A stretch of DNA of 64,000 nucleotides, taken from contig NZ_JAZARE010000004.1 in NCBI RefSeq assembly GCF_036231905.1, positions 62,001-126,000 of the forward strand, read 5' to 3'. This stretch comes from CAMLIZ01 sp036231905. Lineage in GTDB: Bacteria > Pseudomonadota > Gammaproteobacteria > Burkholderiales > Burkholderiaceae_C. The stretch's first letter is position 1; every line of letters begins with the position of its first letter. The translations under genes and the position numbers were made by a program. The notes under the pieces were generated by a model. That model made no database searches and was not told where the DNA came from. It saw nothing but the letters and a program-made list of their open reading frames with translations. Of this stretch, positions 52,347 to 61,108 are shown piece after piece.

Positions 52347-52736
52347 ATGAACTGGCTGGATGCAGTGAAGTGGGATCGTGACGGCCTGGTGCCGGTGATC
52401 GCGCAGGAGCAGGGCAGCGGCGACGTGCTGATGTTCGCCTGGATGAACCGCGAGGCGCTCGCGCGCACGGCGGAGCGGGGCGAGGCGGTGTACTGGAGCC
52501 GCTCGCGCCAGCGCCTGTGGCACAAGGGCGAGGAATCCGGCCACATCCAGAAGGTGCACGAGATGCGGCTGGACTGCGACAACGACGTGGTGCTGCTCAA
52601 GGTGACGCAGCTGGGGCATGAGCCGGGCATCGCCTGCCACACCGGGCGTCACGCTTGCTTCTTCCAGCGGTACGAAGATGGCGCCTGGAAAGCCGTGGAC
52701 CCCGTGCTGAAGGATCCGGAGAGCATCTACAAGTGA
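52347..52736 (+). CDS. hisI: Phosphoribosyl-AMP cyclohydrolase
   Basis: 129 residues. Third step of histidine synthesis. Signatures: VLMFAWMNREAL, YWSRSRQRLWHKGEESGH and the metal-binding region DCDNDVVLLKV with ACHTGRHACFF. The ATG at 52347 is 13 bp after the NUDIX fusion stop. hisE follows with a GTGA overlap. The other his genes are not in the window. Confidence 0.95.
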   Translation: MNWLDAVKWDRDGLVPVIAQEQGSGDVLMFAWMNREALARTAERGEAVYWSRSRQRLWHKGEESGHIQKVHEMRLDCDNDVVLLKVTQLGHEPGIACHTGRHACFFQRYEDGAWKAVDPVLKDPESIYK

Positions 52737-53086
52737 CTGCAAGCAACGACACCCTGGCCCGCCTGGCCGCCATCATCGAATCGCGCAAGAGCGCCGACCC
52801 GGACACCAGCTACGTCGCGCGCCTGTTCCACAAGGGCACCGACGCCATCCTGAAGAAGGTGGGCGAAGAGGCCACGGAAACCGTGATGGCCGCCAAGGAC
52901 GGCGACGCGAAGAAGATCGTCTACGAGGTGGCCGACCTCTGGTTCCATTCGATGATTGCGCTGGCCCAGTTCGGGCTCAAGCCGGCCGACGTGCTGGCGG
53001 AGCTGGAGCGGCGCGAAGGGCTGTCCGGCCTGGAAGAGTTCGCCCTGCGCAAGGCGGAACAACGCGACGGAGAAGAGCAGCGATGA
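52733..53086 (+). CDS. hisE: Phosphoribosyl-ATP pyrophosphatase
   Basis: 117 residues. Second step of histidine synthesis, removing pyrophosphate from PR-ATP. The MazG-like helices hold SYVARLFHKGTDAILKKVGE, EEATETVMAAKDGD and EVADLWFHSMIAL. The GTG at 52733 overlaps the hisI stop; the upstream open frame is inside hisI and not coding for HisE. Confidence 0.94.
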   Translation: MTASNDTLARLAAIIESRKSADPDTSYVARLFHKGTDAILKKVGEEATETVMAAKDGDAKKIVYEVADLWFHSMIALAQFGLKPADVLAELERREGLSGLEEFALRKAEQRDGEEQR

Positions 53087-53460
53087 ACGAAGCGATCGAC
53101 CTGGACCAGCGCGCCGAATCGCTCAAGACGATCGGCCACGTCAGCTACCTGCTGCACACCATCGTGGCGGTGGGTGCGGTGCTTCCGGGCACCCAGCCGG
53201 GTGTGTTCCTGTTGCTGGTGGCCTTCATCATCGACCTGGTGAAGAAGGACGATGCCGCCGGCACCTGGCAGGAGTCGCACTTCCGCTGGCGCATCCGCTC
53301 GGTGCTGTGGGCCGGCGGGCTGTACCTGATCACGACACCGCTGTGGCTGCTGTTCTTCATTCCCGGATGGATCGCCTGGACGGTGATTTCGGTGTGGTTC
53401 CTCTACCGCGTGGTGCGTGGCTGGTTGAACCTGCGGGACAACAAACCGATGGTGAGCTGA
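53083..53460 (+). CDS. DUF4870-like small membrane protein
   Basis: 125 residues with three hydrophobic helices (about 20-40, 43-55, 75-112: LLHTIVAVGAVLPG, FLLLVAFIIDLV, LYLITTPLWLLFFIPG). No catalytic residues are evident. The gene is tied by a 4-bp overlap to hisE and lies directly before hinT; this position between hisE and hinT is common in Burkholderiales. Function unknown. Confidence 0.78.
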   Translation: MNEAIDLDQRAESLKTIGHVSYLLHTIVAVGAVLPGTQPGVFLLLVAFIIDLVKKDDAAGTWQESHFRWRIRSVLWAGGLYLITTPLWLLFFIPGWIAWTVISVWFLYRVVRGWLNLRDNKPMVS

Positions 53461-53784
53461 ATGGATTGCATCTTCTGCAAGATCGTCGCGGGTGACATTC
53501 CTTCGAAGAAGGTCCACGAGGACGACGAGTTCTTTGCCTTCCATGACATCCGCCCGGCCGCACCGGTGCACTTCATGGTCATTCCGAAGCGCCACGTCGC
53601 CTCCCTGCTGCATGTGCAGCCCGGCGACGAGGCGATGCTGGGGCGCCTGATGGCGCTGGTGCCGGTGCTGGCGCGCCAGGAGGGCCTGGGCGGCGGCTTC
53701 AAGACGGCCATCAACACCGGCCGCGACGGCGGCCAGGAAGTGGACCATTTGCACGTTCACGTGCTCGGCGGGCGCCGCACCTAG
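53461..53784 (+). CDS. hinT: HIT-family nucleotide-binding protein HinT
   Basis: 107 residues. The HIT signature DHLHVHVLGGRR gives His96, His98 and His100. N-terminal CIFCKIVAGDIPS and HFMVIPKRHV are the Hint type. It hydrolyses purine nucleoside phosphoramidates. It begins on the base after the previous stop. Confidence 0.92.
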   Translation: MDCIFCKIVAGDIPSKKVHEDDEFFAFHDIRPAAPVHFMVIPKRHVASLLHVQPGDEAMLGRLMALVPVLARQEGLGGGFKTAINTGRDGGQEVDHLHVHVLGGRRT

Positions 53785-53849
53785 CCCTGGAAACCGGCAC
53801 AGGCAGCCCCACCTCTTAAAATCACTCGCTTGTCCTTCAGGAGAACGTC

Positions 53850-54098
53850 ATGGGTTCCTTCAGCATCTGGCACTGGTTGATCGTCCTTCTGGTCGTCGTG
53901 CTGATCTTCGGCACCAAGAAGCTCAAGAACATCGGTTCCGACTTGGGCGGCGCGGTGCACGGCTTCAAGGAAGGCGTGAAGGGCGGTTCCGCCGGCACGC
54001 CGGAGACCCCGGTTCCGCCGAACCAGCAGGTCACTTCGTCGGCCACGAAGGCCAACGACCCCAACACGGTGGACGTGGAAGCGAAAACCAGGTCGTGA
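53850..54098 (+). CDS. tatA: Twin-arginine translocase subunit TatA
   Basis: 82 residues. One N-terminal helix (IWHWLIVLLVVVLIFG), the Phe-Gly hinge, then the amphipathic helix TKKLKNIGSDLGGAVHGFKEG and a polar tail. TatA oligomers form the passage for folded proteins. The ATG follows AGGAGAA. A TAAAAT at 53817-53822 may be a -10 for the tat operon. Confidence 0.94.
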   Translation: MGSFSIWHWLIVLLVVVLIFGTKKLKNIGSDLGGAVHGFKEGVKGGSAGTPETPVPPNQQVTSSATKANDPNTVDVEAKTRS

Positions 54099-54559
54099 TC
54101 GACTTCGGCTTCGACAAGCTGGCGCTCATCGGCGCGGTGGCGCTCATCGTCATCGGGCCGGAAAAGCTGCCGCGCGTGGCGCGCACGGTGGGCCACCTGA
54201 TCGGCAAGGCGCAGCGCTATGTGGCCGACGTCAAGGCCGAAGTCAACCGCTCCATCGAGCTCGAAGAGCTCAAGAAGATGAAGACGCAGTTCGAGGACGC
54301 GGCGCGCGACGTCGAGTCCAGCGTCAACCAGACCATCCACCAGACGGCCGCCGAGATCGAGCAGGGCTGGAAGGACACACCGTCCTATTCCAACGACGGC
54401 CTGCCGGCCCCGCCGATCACCTACAAGCGGCCCAAGAAGAATTGGCGCTTGAAGCGCGGCACCCTGCCGCACTGGTACAAGCAGCGCCAGGGCATCCGCT
54501 CCAAGGCGCAATCGGGCGCCGCGCGCGTGGCGCGGTTCCGGCCTCCGCGCCACCCCTGA
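54095..54559 (+). CDS. tatB: Sec-independent translocase subunit TatB
   Basis: 154 residues. N-terminal helix KLALIGAVALIVIGPEKLPR with the TatB Glu and the GPEKLP hinge, then long amphipathic helices (VADVKAEVNRSIELEELKKM) and a basic tail. With TatC it binds twin-arginine signal peptides; the Rieske protein PetA in this window may be such a client. The start is a GTG overlapping tatA by 4 bp. Confidence 0.93.
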   Translation: MIDFGFDKLALIGAVALIVIGPEKLPRVARTVGHLIGKAQRYVADVKAEVNRSIELEELKKMKTQFEDAARDVESSVNQTIHQTAAEIEQGWKDTPSYSNDGLPAPPITYKRPKKNWRLKRGTLPHWYKQRQGIRSKAQSGAARVARFRPPRHP

Positions 54560-54562
54560 CCC

Positions 54563-55342
54563 ATGACCGCACCCAGCGACGGCCCCGACGAACTGGAAGG
54601 GACCGAACAGCCCTTCGTCTCGCACCTGATCGAGCTGCGCGATCGCCTGATCCGCGCCCTCATCGCGGTGGGCGTGGCCTTCGGCCTGCTGTGTGTCTGG
54701 CCGTCACCCGGCGGGCTGTATGACCTGCTGGCCGCGCCGCTGGTGGCCACCTTGCCCGCAGGCGCCACCCTGATCGCCACCAACGTGATCTCGCCGTTCC
54801 TGGTGCCGCTGAAGATCACGCTCCTGGCCGCGTTCCTGCTGGCGCTGCCGGTGGTGCTGTACCAGGTGTGGGCCTTCGTTGCGCCCGGTCTGTACAGCCA
54901 TGAGAAGAAGCTGGTGCTGCCGCTGGTGGTGTCCAGCACGCTGCTGTTCTTCCTGGGCGTGGGGTTCTGCTATTTCTTCGTGTTCGGCAAGGTGTTCGCC
55001 TTCATCCAGGGTTTTGCGCCCAAGAGCATCACCGCGGCGCCGGACATCGAGGCTTATCTGGGTTTTGTGCTGAGCATGTTCCTCGCCTTCGGCGCGGCCT
55101 TCGAGGTGCCCATAGCGGTGGTGGTGCTCGCGCGCGCGGGCATCGTCAGCATCGAGAAGCTCAAGGCCTTCCGCTCGTACTTCATCGTGCTGGCCTTTAT
55201 CGTGGCGGCCGTGCTGACGCCGCCCGACGTGGTGTCGCAGCTGTCGCTGGCCATTCCGATGTGCCTGCTCTACGAAGTGGGCATCTGGGCGGCGCAGATC
55301 TTCATCAAGCACACCCAGCCGGCCGAGGAAGCCGGCGCCTGA
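54563..55342 (+). CDS. tatC: Twin-arginine translocase subunit TatC
   Basis: 259 residues with six membrane helices. The N-terminal FVSHLIELRDRLIRALIAV and the periplasmic-loop block with FLVPLKITLLAAFLLALPV are the TatC signatures, followed by LYSHEKKLVLP and VVSQLSLAIPMCLLYE. It closes the tat operon and converges on the S1C protease gene, 7 bp apart. Confidence 0.95.
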   Translation: MTAPSDGPDELEGTEQPFVSHLIELRDRLIRALIAVGVAFGLLCVWPSPGGLYDLLAAPLVATLPAGATLIATNVISPFLVPLKITLLAAFLLALPVVLYQVWAFVAPGLYSHEKKLVLPLVVSSTLLFFLGVGFCYFFVFGKVFAFIQGFAPKSITAAPDIEAYLGFVLSMFLAFGAAFEVPIAVVVLARAGIVSIEKLKAFRSYFIVLAFIVAAVLTPPDVVSQLSLAIPMCLLYEVGIWAAQIFIKHTQPAEEAGA

Positions 55343-55349
55343 GCCGCGC

Positions 55350-56519
55350 TCAGGGTTCGTCGCGCTTGGCCGGCTGAGGCGCCGGCCGCTGCGCCACACG
55401 AACCTTCAGCTCCAGCGCCTTGTCGCCCCGCTGCACGCCGATCACCGCGTCGCTTTTCGGCTTGAGTGCCGCCACGGCGTTGAGCAGCTGGGCGGTGTTG
55501 TTCACCGGCTGTTCGCCGATCTTTACCACCACGTCGCCCGGGCGCATGCCGCCCTTGCTGGCGGGGCCGTCCTGCAGCACGCCGGTGATCAGCACACCCT
55601 GGCGCACCGGCAGCTTGAAGTTCTCGGCGAACTCGGGCGTCAGGTCGCGCGGCTCCACGCCGATCCAGCCGCGCGTGACACGGCCCTCGCGGATCAGGCC
55701 GTCCATCACTTGATGCGCAATGTCGGCGGGAATGGCGAAGCCGATGCCCAGGCTGCCGCCGGTGCGCGAGAAGATGGCGGTATTGATGCCCACCAGGTTG
55801 CCGTTCACGTCCACCAGCGCACCGCCGGAATTGCCGGGATTGATGGCGGCGTCGGTCTGGATGAAGTTCTCGAAGGTGTTGATGCCCAGCTGGTTGCGGC
55901 CCAGCGCGCTCACGATGCCGGAGGTGACGGTCTGGCCCACGTTGAACGGGTTGCCGATCGCCAGCACCACGTCGCCCACCTGTAGCTGCTGCACATTGCC
56001 CACGCGCACCACCGGCAGCTTGTCCAGCGCGATCTTCAGCACCGCCACGTCGGTTTCCGGATCGGTGCCCACGAGCTTGGCGCGCGCCTGGCGGCCGTCG
56101 GCCAGCTGCACTTCGATGTCGGCCGCACCCTCGATCACATGGTTGTTGGTGAGCAGGTAACCGTCGGCCGACACGATGACGCCAGAGCCGAGGCCGACCT
56201 GCGGCTGCAGTTGCTGCTGGTTGCGGTCGCCGAAGAAGAAGCGGAACCACGGGTCTTCGCCGTGCGGGTGGCGCGACATGGCCTTGCTGGCGGCGATGGA
56301 CACCACCGCCGGCGCCGCGGTGCGGGCCGCGGCGCTGTAGCCGCTGGGCGCCACGCCGCCGCCCACCACCGGCATCACCGGCGCCACCGACACCGCGTCG
56401 GGCAGCAGGCGGCTGTTTTGGGCCCGCTGCAGCCACTGCGGCTTGAGCGTGGCAATCACAAAAAGCACGGCCACCGCGACGGTCACCGCTTGCGAGAAAA
56501 TCAGCCAGGTCTTGCGCAT
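55350..56519 (-). CDS. DegS/DegP-type trypsin-like protease, membrane anchored
   Basis: 389 residues. An N-terminal hydrophobic helix (about 9-25) acts as anchor or uncleaved signal. The S1C domain has His127 (TNNHVIEG), Asp157 and Ser231 (NPGNSGGAL), and one PDZ domain follows (about 280-375). One PDZ and a membrane anchor are the DegS layout, the protease that starts RseA cleavage; this would tie it to the rpoE-rseA operon at 21.6 kb. DegQ-like housekeeping function is the alternative. The ATG at 56519 is 19 bp from the divergent Nif3-family start. Confidence 0.9.
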   Translation of the reverse strand: MRKTWLIFSQAVTVAVAVLFVIATLKPQWLQRAQNSRLLPDAVSVAPVMPVVGGGVAPSGYSAAARTAAPAVVSIAASKAMSRHPHGEDPWFRFFFGDRNQQQLQPQVGLGSGVIVSADGYLLTNNHVIEGAADIEVQLADGRQARAKLVGTDPETDVAVLKIALDKLPVVRVGNVQQLQVGDVVLAIGNPFNVGQTVTSGIVSALGRNQLGINTFENFIQTDAAINPGNSGGALVDVNGNLVGINTAIFSRTGGSLGIGFAIPADIAHQVMDGLIREGRVTRGWIGVEPRDLTPEFAENFKLPVRQGVLITGVLQDGPASKGGMRPGDVVVKIGEQPVNNTAQLLNAVAALKPKSDAVIGVQRGDKALELKVRVAQRPAPQPAKRDEP

Positions 56520-56538
56520 GTTGAGCGCACCCCACGCC

Positions 56539-56964
56539 ATGCCAGTTGCCCGCACCGACATCGATGCCCACCTCAACCAGCTCCTGGTTGTGGAGCGCTT
56601 CAAGGATTATGGGCCGAACGGCCTGCAGGTCGAGGGCCCTCCATACGAGACGCTGCAGGCGCTGGCCGAGGCCGCCTCCGCTGCACTTTGCAGGCCGGCC
56701 ACGGTGGTGCCGGGCGGCGGTCGGCCGCTGCGCCGAATCGCTTGGTGCACCGGCGGTGCGCAGGGCTACTTCGAGGACGCGATCGCGTTCATCACCGGCG
56801 AGATCGCTGAACCGCAAACCCACTACGCGCGGGAGACCGGCGTGGCTTTCCTGGCCTGCGGCCACCATGCGACAGAACGTTATGGCGTGCAGGCCGTCGG
56901 CGAACACCTGGCGCAGCAGTACGGCCTGCCGCGCCGTGTCATCGACATCGAGAACCCGGCATGA
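56539..56964 (+). pseudogene. Nif3/YbgI-family gene with in-frame internal deletions
   Basis: 141 residues in an intact frame, against about 247 for E. coli YbgI. The start (KDYGPNGLQVEG) and the C-terminal part (RRIAWCTGGAQGYF, ACGHHATERYG, VIDIENPA) are clear family sequence. Between VEG at residue 33 and PPYETL about 100 family residues are missing, including the HH pair and Asp of the di-metal site; only the counterparts of His215 and Glu219 (His109, Glu113) remain. A second gap of about five residues lies before FITGE. It overlaps pdxA by 4 bp. Either a decayed gene kept for its coupling to pdxA, or a sequencing/assembly loss. Confidence 0.75.
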
Positions 56965-58007
56965 GCGCACCAGTCGCCACGTCGCCAGGCGCGCCCTGGC
57001 TGGGCATCACGATGGGCGACCCCTGCGGCATCGGGCCGGAGATCGTCGCGCAGGCCATTGCCGACGGGCGGGCCGGCCGCTGCGTGGTGATCGGCGACGT
57101 GGCGGTGATGCGCCGCGCGCTGCGCCAGCTGGGCCGCGAGCTGCCGGTGGCTCAGTTGCACGAGTTGGTCGATGCCGCGCAGTGCCCGCCGGCGTGCCTG
57201 CCGGTCTGGGTTCCGCCCGGGTTGCCCGAGGGCCTGGTGGCATTGCCCATGGGGCAGGTGAATGACGCCGCCGGGGCGGCCGCGGCGTGCTGCATTGAAG
57301 CCGGTGCACGGGCGGCGATGGCAGGGCGCATCGGCGCGCTGGTCACGGCACCGGTCCACAAGGAAGCGCTGGCGGCGGCGGGTGTGCCCTATCCGGGCCA
57401 CACCGAGATGCTGCAGGCGCTGGCTGCCGCACCCGGCGGGGCCCTGCCACCGGTGCGCATGATGCTCGCCAACGACGAGCTGCGCACGGTGCTGGTCACC
57501 ATCCACCTGTCGCTGCGCAAGGCGATCGACCAGGTGACCTTCGACGCGGTGCTGCAATCGCTGCGCATCGCGCATGCGGCCGCGGCCCGCTGGGGCCAGC
57601 CGCAACCGCGCATCGCAGTGGCCGGCCTGAACCCGCATGCCGGGGAGGGCGGGCTGTTCGGCGACGAGGAGCTGCGCATCATCGGCCCGGCGGTCCAGGC
57701 GGCCCGCGCCGAGGGCATCGACGCGAGCGGGCCCTACGCGCCGGACACGGTGTTCATGCGCGCGCGCCACGCGCCGCCCGCACACCCGGGCGAGTTCGAC
57801 ATCGTGGTGGCGATGACACACGACCACGGCCTGATCCCGGTGAAGTACCTGGGCGTGGAGCAGGGTGTCAACGTGACGCTGGGGCTGCCCTTCGTGCGCA
57901 CCAGCCCGGACCACGGCACGGCCTTCGACATTGCGGGCAAGGGCGTGGCCGATGCAGCCAGCCTGGTGGCGGCGGTGCACATGGCCCGCCGGCTGAGCCG
58001 CGGATAG
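56961..58007 (+). CDS. pdxA: 4-hydroxythreonine-4-phosphate dehydrogenase
   Basis: 348 residues. Oxidises 4-phosphohydroxythreonine for vitamin B6 synthesis, supplying PdxJ. The N-terminal ITMGDPCGIGPEI, the metal-binding GHTEMLQ region and VAGLNPHAGEGGLFG are family signatures, and the last histidine lies in MTHDHGLIPVKYL-like (MTHDHGLIPVKY). The gene overlaps the Nif3-like frame by 4 bp (ATGA). Confidence 0.95.
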   Translation: MSAPVATSPGAPWLGITMGDPCGIGPEIVAQAIADGRAGRCVVIGDVAVMRRALRQLGRELPVAQLHELVDAAQCPPACLPVWVPPGLPEGLVALPMGQVNDAAGAAAACCIEAGARAAMAGRIGALVTAPVHKEALAAAGVPYPGHTEMLQALAAAPGGALPPVRMMLANDELRTVLVTIHLSLRKAIDQVTFDAVLQSLRIAHAAAARWGQPQPRIAVAGLNPHAGEGGLFGDEELRIIGPAVQAARAEGIDASGPYAPDTVFMRARHAPPAHPGEFDIVVAMTHDHGLIPVKYLGVEQGVNVTLGLPFVRTSPDHGTAFDIAGKGVADAASLVAAVHMARRLSRG

Positions 58008-58021
58008 GTCGCCGCGCGCGT

Positions 58022-60448
58022 TCAGTGCCGGGTGCTGACCGCGCCGCTGGTGCTCAACGCGGCCAGCTGGCGCCGCGCCCGCGCGGTGGCGCGCTCGATC
58101 AGGTAGGCGTTCTCGAAGGCACGCATGCGGCCGGTTTCGCACAGCCGCACCAGCATCCGGTGCGTGAGCGAGATCGTCTTCTGGTGCTTCTTGCCACGGG
58201 TGAAGACGAAGAACGCGCGCCCCGGGCTCACGTAGCTCAGGCGCACCTTCTGCCACTGGCCTTCCACATGCATCTGGTAGGCAAAACCGAGCTGCACATG
58301 GTCCGCCAGTGATGCGCCCTGGGTCGGTTCGGTGGGTTCGGCCGCCGGCAGGCCGTCGATGTTGATGTCCACCTCGGTGAGCGCGGGCTCGGCGGAGAGG
58401 TCGATATCGACCTGGCCGCTCCAGTCCACCGAGCTTTCGGCCACCAGGCCCACCTGTGCCGCCTCGGCCGCGGTGAAAGCGAGGTCGGGCACCACCTGGT
58501 CCAGCACCGGCAGCACACCGGCCGGCGGCAGGTCCCCGGGCTTGGGCAAGGGCGCACCGAGGATGGTGTCCAGCTGCTTGACCAGCAGGTTGTAGTCCAG
58601 CTGGCGCATGGACTGGCCCTTGAGCGATTCGGCGTGCGCGGGCAGCAGCTGCGCGAAGAACGATTTCTTCGCGCTCTCCGGCCAGCCGATGGTGGCCAGG
58701 CCTTCGTTCAGGTCCTTCATCAGCTGCGGCAGCTGCAGCAGAAAGGCCTTGCGGTCGGCCGGCGCGCCCTTGGGCTGCACGCTCATCACCAGGTCGCGGC
58801 CGGCGCGGCGCAGCTTGTCGGCCAGCGCGCCGCCATCGTCCTTGCGCTGCGCCTGCACGATGGCCTGGCTCCACACCTGCGCGAGGAAGTCGCGCAGGAA
58901 GTCGTGCATCTCCACCGCGGCCAGTGCGGCCTGCAGCTGCTGCATGTAGCGCTGCTGCTGCAGCAGCTCGCTTTCCTTGCGTTGCAGCAGCGTGGCGGCG
59001 TCGCCCTGCTCGCGGACCTCCGCTTCCGTCTGCTCGGCAATGAAGTTCTCGAGCGACGCCAGCTTGCGCTCGTAGACCTCCATCTGGTCGAAGTCGCCGG
59101 TGACGATCTCCTGCACCAGCTCCTTCACCAGGCCGAGGAAGTGCTGGCCCGGGCCGTCGTTGAAATCCTCGAAGGCGCAGGCCAGCGACGCGATGCGGTT
59201 GACGAATCGCCGCACCGGATGCCGGCGCGAGGAGAAGAAGCTCACGTCGCCCAGCGCCACCCGCAGCACCGGCAGCTGCAGCCGGGCGATCTGGCGCGCC
59301 ATCTGCGGCGGCACCTTGGGATCGGACAAGATCTGGTCGAACAGGCTGCCGACCACGTCGATCACCATGTGGTCGAGCGTGCCGGTGGAGGCCTGGCGCA
59401 GCTCGTCGCGGTGCTGGACGATCAGGTTGGGCAGGGACAGAGGCAGCGTGCTGCCGCCGGCCGTTGCACCCGCTGCGGTGCTGCGGAAACCGTCAGCGCC
59501 CACGCCGCCGCCGCTGGCGCCCGGGTCCGGCACATTGCCGAGGAAGGCCAGGCGCCGGATCAGCGTCATCAGCTGGGCGTCCACCTGCCCGAAGGTGCCG
59601 GAGCGTGCGCCATGCCCCGAGCCGCCGCCCCATTGGCTGCCCAGCCCCTGGCGCCCGGTGCTGCCCGGCCCGCCCTGGCGCGTCGAGGCGCCCGAGGTGC
59701 TGAGCGGGATGGAGCCGCTTTCGGTGGCCAGCCCCAGCGTGTCGCCGGGCTCATTGCCCGAGCCGCCGCCGTGGCCGGAGAAGCTGCTGCGCGCGCCGGA
59801 GGTGGGGCGCAGCGTGAGGCTGAGCGGCTGCACGCCGGCCGAACGCAGGTCGTTCACGATGTCGGCGTAGGCGGTGCGGATCAAGCCGGTGAGGCCACGG
59901 CCGATCTCGAGGGTGAGCAGCTTGCGCACCTCAGGCCGCTCGGACACGACTTCGGTGCCCGCCACCAGCGCCAGGCCCACCGCTTCCGGGCGCAGCGGGT
60001 TGCGCTCATGGTCGGGGCGCGACAGCTGCAGCAGCGAGCCCATGTAGGCATCCAGCTCCCGCAGTTCCCACTCGCTGTCATGCAGGATCGTCAGGCTGAA
60101 GCGGTCGGCCATCACCTGCGCTTCGACCTCGTGGTCGCCCACCAGGCTGAGCGACTCCCAGGGCAGCTTGCCGAAGTTGGTGGGCGGGCTGTCGCTGCCG
60201 CGTGGGGCAGTTGCACGCGCGACGCGGCGGTCCAGGGTGTCATTGAAGGTGGTGGTGAACTGCGCCAGCCGCTTGTTCAGTTCGAACTGCGCGCTCAGCA
60301 GGTCATCGCGTTCGCGCACGCTGGTGGCCGACAGTGCCGCCAGGCCGAGGCTGTCCACCGAGCGCTCCGCCGCGAGGCGGGCCGCCTGCTTGATACGCTG
60401 CAGCGCCGCCTGCAAGGCGGCTTGGTAACGCGGGAGTGGCAGGTTCAT
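58022..60448 (-). CDS. DUF1631 family protein
   Basis: 808 residues from the ATG at 60448 (a further upstream start at 60478 adds ten). The protein is mostly helical. DUF1631 covers most of the length; a Gly/Ser-rich low-complexity linker (about 215-290) interrupts it, a coiled coil is likely around 465-535 (LLQRKESELLQQQRYMQQLQ), and the C-terminal part (QKVRLSYVSPGRAFFVFTRG) resembles a PilZ-like beta region. Proteins of this family occur widely in Burkholderiales and Pseudomonas; the function is not established. It runs convergent to pdxA, 14 bp apart. Confidence 0.78.
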   Translation of the reverse strand: MNLPLPRYQAALQAALQRIKQAARLAAERSVDSLGLAALSATSVRERDDLLSAQFELNKRLAQFTTTFNDTLDRRVARATAPRGSDSPPTNFGKLPWESLSLVGDHEVEAQVMADRFSLTILHDSEWELRELDAYMGSLLQLSRPDHERNPLRPEAVGLALVAGTEVVSERPEVRKLLTLEIGRGLTGLIRTAYADIVNDLRSAGVQPLSLTLRPTSGARSSFSGHGGGSGNEPGDTLGLATESGSIPLSTSGASTRQGGPGSTGRQGLGSQWGGGSGHGARSGTFGQVDAQLMTLIRRLAFLGNVPDPGASGGGVGADGFRSTAAGATAGGSTLPLSLPNLIVQHRDELRQASTGTLDHMVIDVVGSLFDQILSDPKVPPQMARQIARLQLPVLRVALGDVSFFSSRRHPVRRFVNRIASLACAFEDFNDGPGQHFLGLVKELVQEIVTGDFDQMEVYERKLASLENFIAEQTEAEVREQGDAATLLQRKESELLQQQRYMQQLQAALAAVEMHDFLRDFLAQVWSQAIVQAQRKDDGGALADKLRRAGRDLVMSVQPKGAPADRKAFLLQLPQLMKDLNEGLATIGWPESAKKSFFAQLLPAHAESLKGQSMRQLDYNLLVKQLDTILGAPLPKPGDLPPAGVLPVLDQVVPDLAFTAAEAAQVGLVAESSVDWSGQVDIDLSAEPALTEVDINIDGLPAAEPTEPTQGASLADHVQLGFAYQMHVEGQWQKVRLSYVSPGRAFFVFTRGKKHQKTISLTHRMLVRLCETGRMRAFENAYLIERATARARRQLAALSTSGAVSTRH

Positions 60449-60589
60449 CGGGGCCGGGGGATCGGACGGCGGCAGCACAGGCCGCCACCTCTGTGGAATC
60501 GGCAGGTGGTGCGGAAACTACAGAAGTATGGGGCCAAAACGCCGGCGAACGCGGCGCCCGCGTCGCGCCCCGGGCGACGGGTGTGCCTG

Positions 60590-61006
60590 CTAGCGCGCGC
60601 GTATCGCGTCGCGGATCTCGCGCAACAGCCGCACCTCCTCCGGGTCCGCCGGGGGGGCGGCCGCGGGGGCTTCATGGCGGCGCAGCCGGTTGATCTGCTT
60701 GACCATGAGAAAGATCACGAACGCGAGGATGAGGAAGTTCAGCGCCACGGTGAGGAAGTTGCCGTAGGCGAAGACGGCGCCCATCTTCTTGGCTTCGGCC
60801 AGTGTCGTGGCCGTCTGGCCCGCCAGCGGAACGAAGTAGTTGGAGAAGTCCAGGCCACCGAACACCCGGCTCACCAACGGCATGATGATGTCGCCCACCA
60901 GCGAGTCGACGATCTTGCCGAATGCGCCGCCGATGATCACGCCGACCGCGAGGTCGACGACGTTGCCCTTGATCGCGAACTGCCTGAACTCGCTGGCGAA
61001 TCCCAT
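60590..61006 (-). CDS. mscL: Large-conductance mechanosensitive channel
   Basis: 138 residues. MscL opens under membrane tension to relieve osmotic downshock. Helix S1 FASEFRQFAIKGNVVDLAVG and TM1 VIIGGAFGKIVDSLVGD, then TM2 FLTVALNFLILAFVIFLMVK, and the C-terminal helical bundle (PEEVRLLREIRDAIRAR) are complete. AGGAGGAG lies before the ATG. Confidence 0.95.
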   Translation of the reverse strand: MGFASEFRQFAIKGNVVDLAVGVIIGGAFGKIVDSLVGDIIMPLVSRVFGGLDFSNYFVPLAGQTATTLAEAKKMGAVFAYGNFLTVALNFLILAFVIFLMVKQINRLRRHEAPAAAPPADPEEVRLLREIRDAIRAR

Positions 61007-61108
61007 GGTGTGCTCCTCCTGGTGGTGCGGGCCAGTATGCCCCTTGACGCGTCCGTTAGAATTCTGGGTTGCCCCTGATCAGAAAAGACTCCCTTTCAAG
61101 GATCGTTC

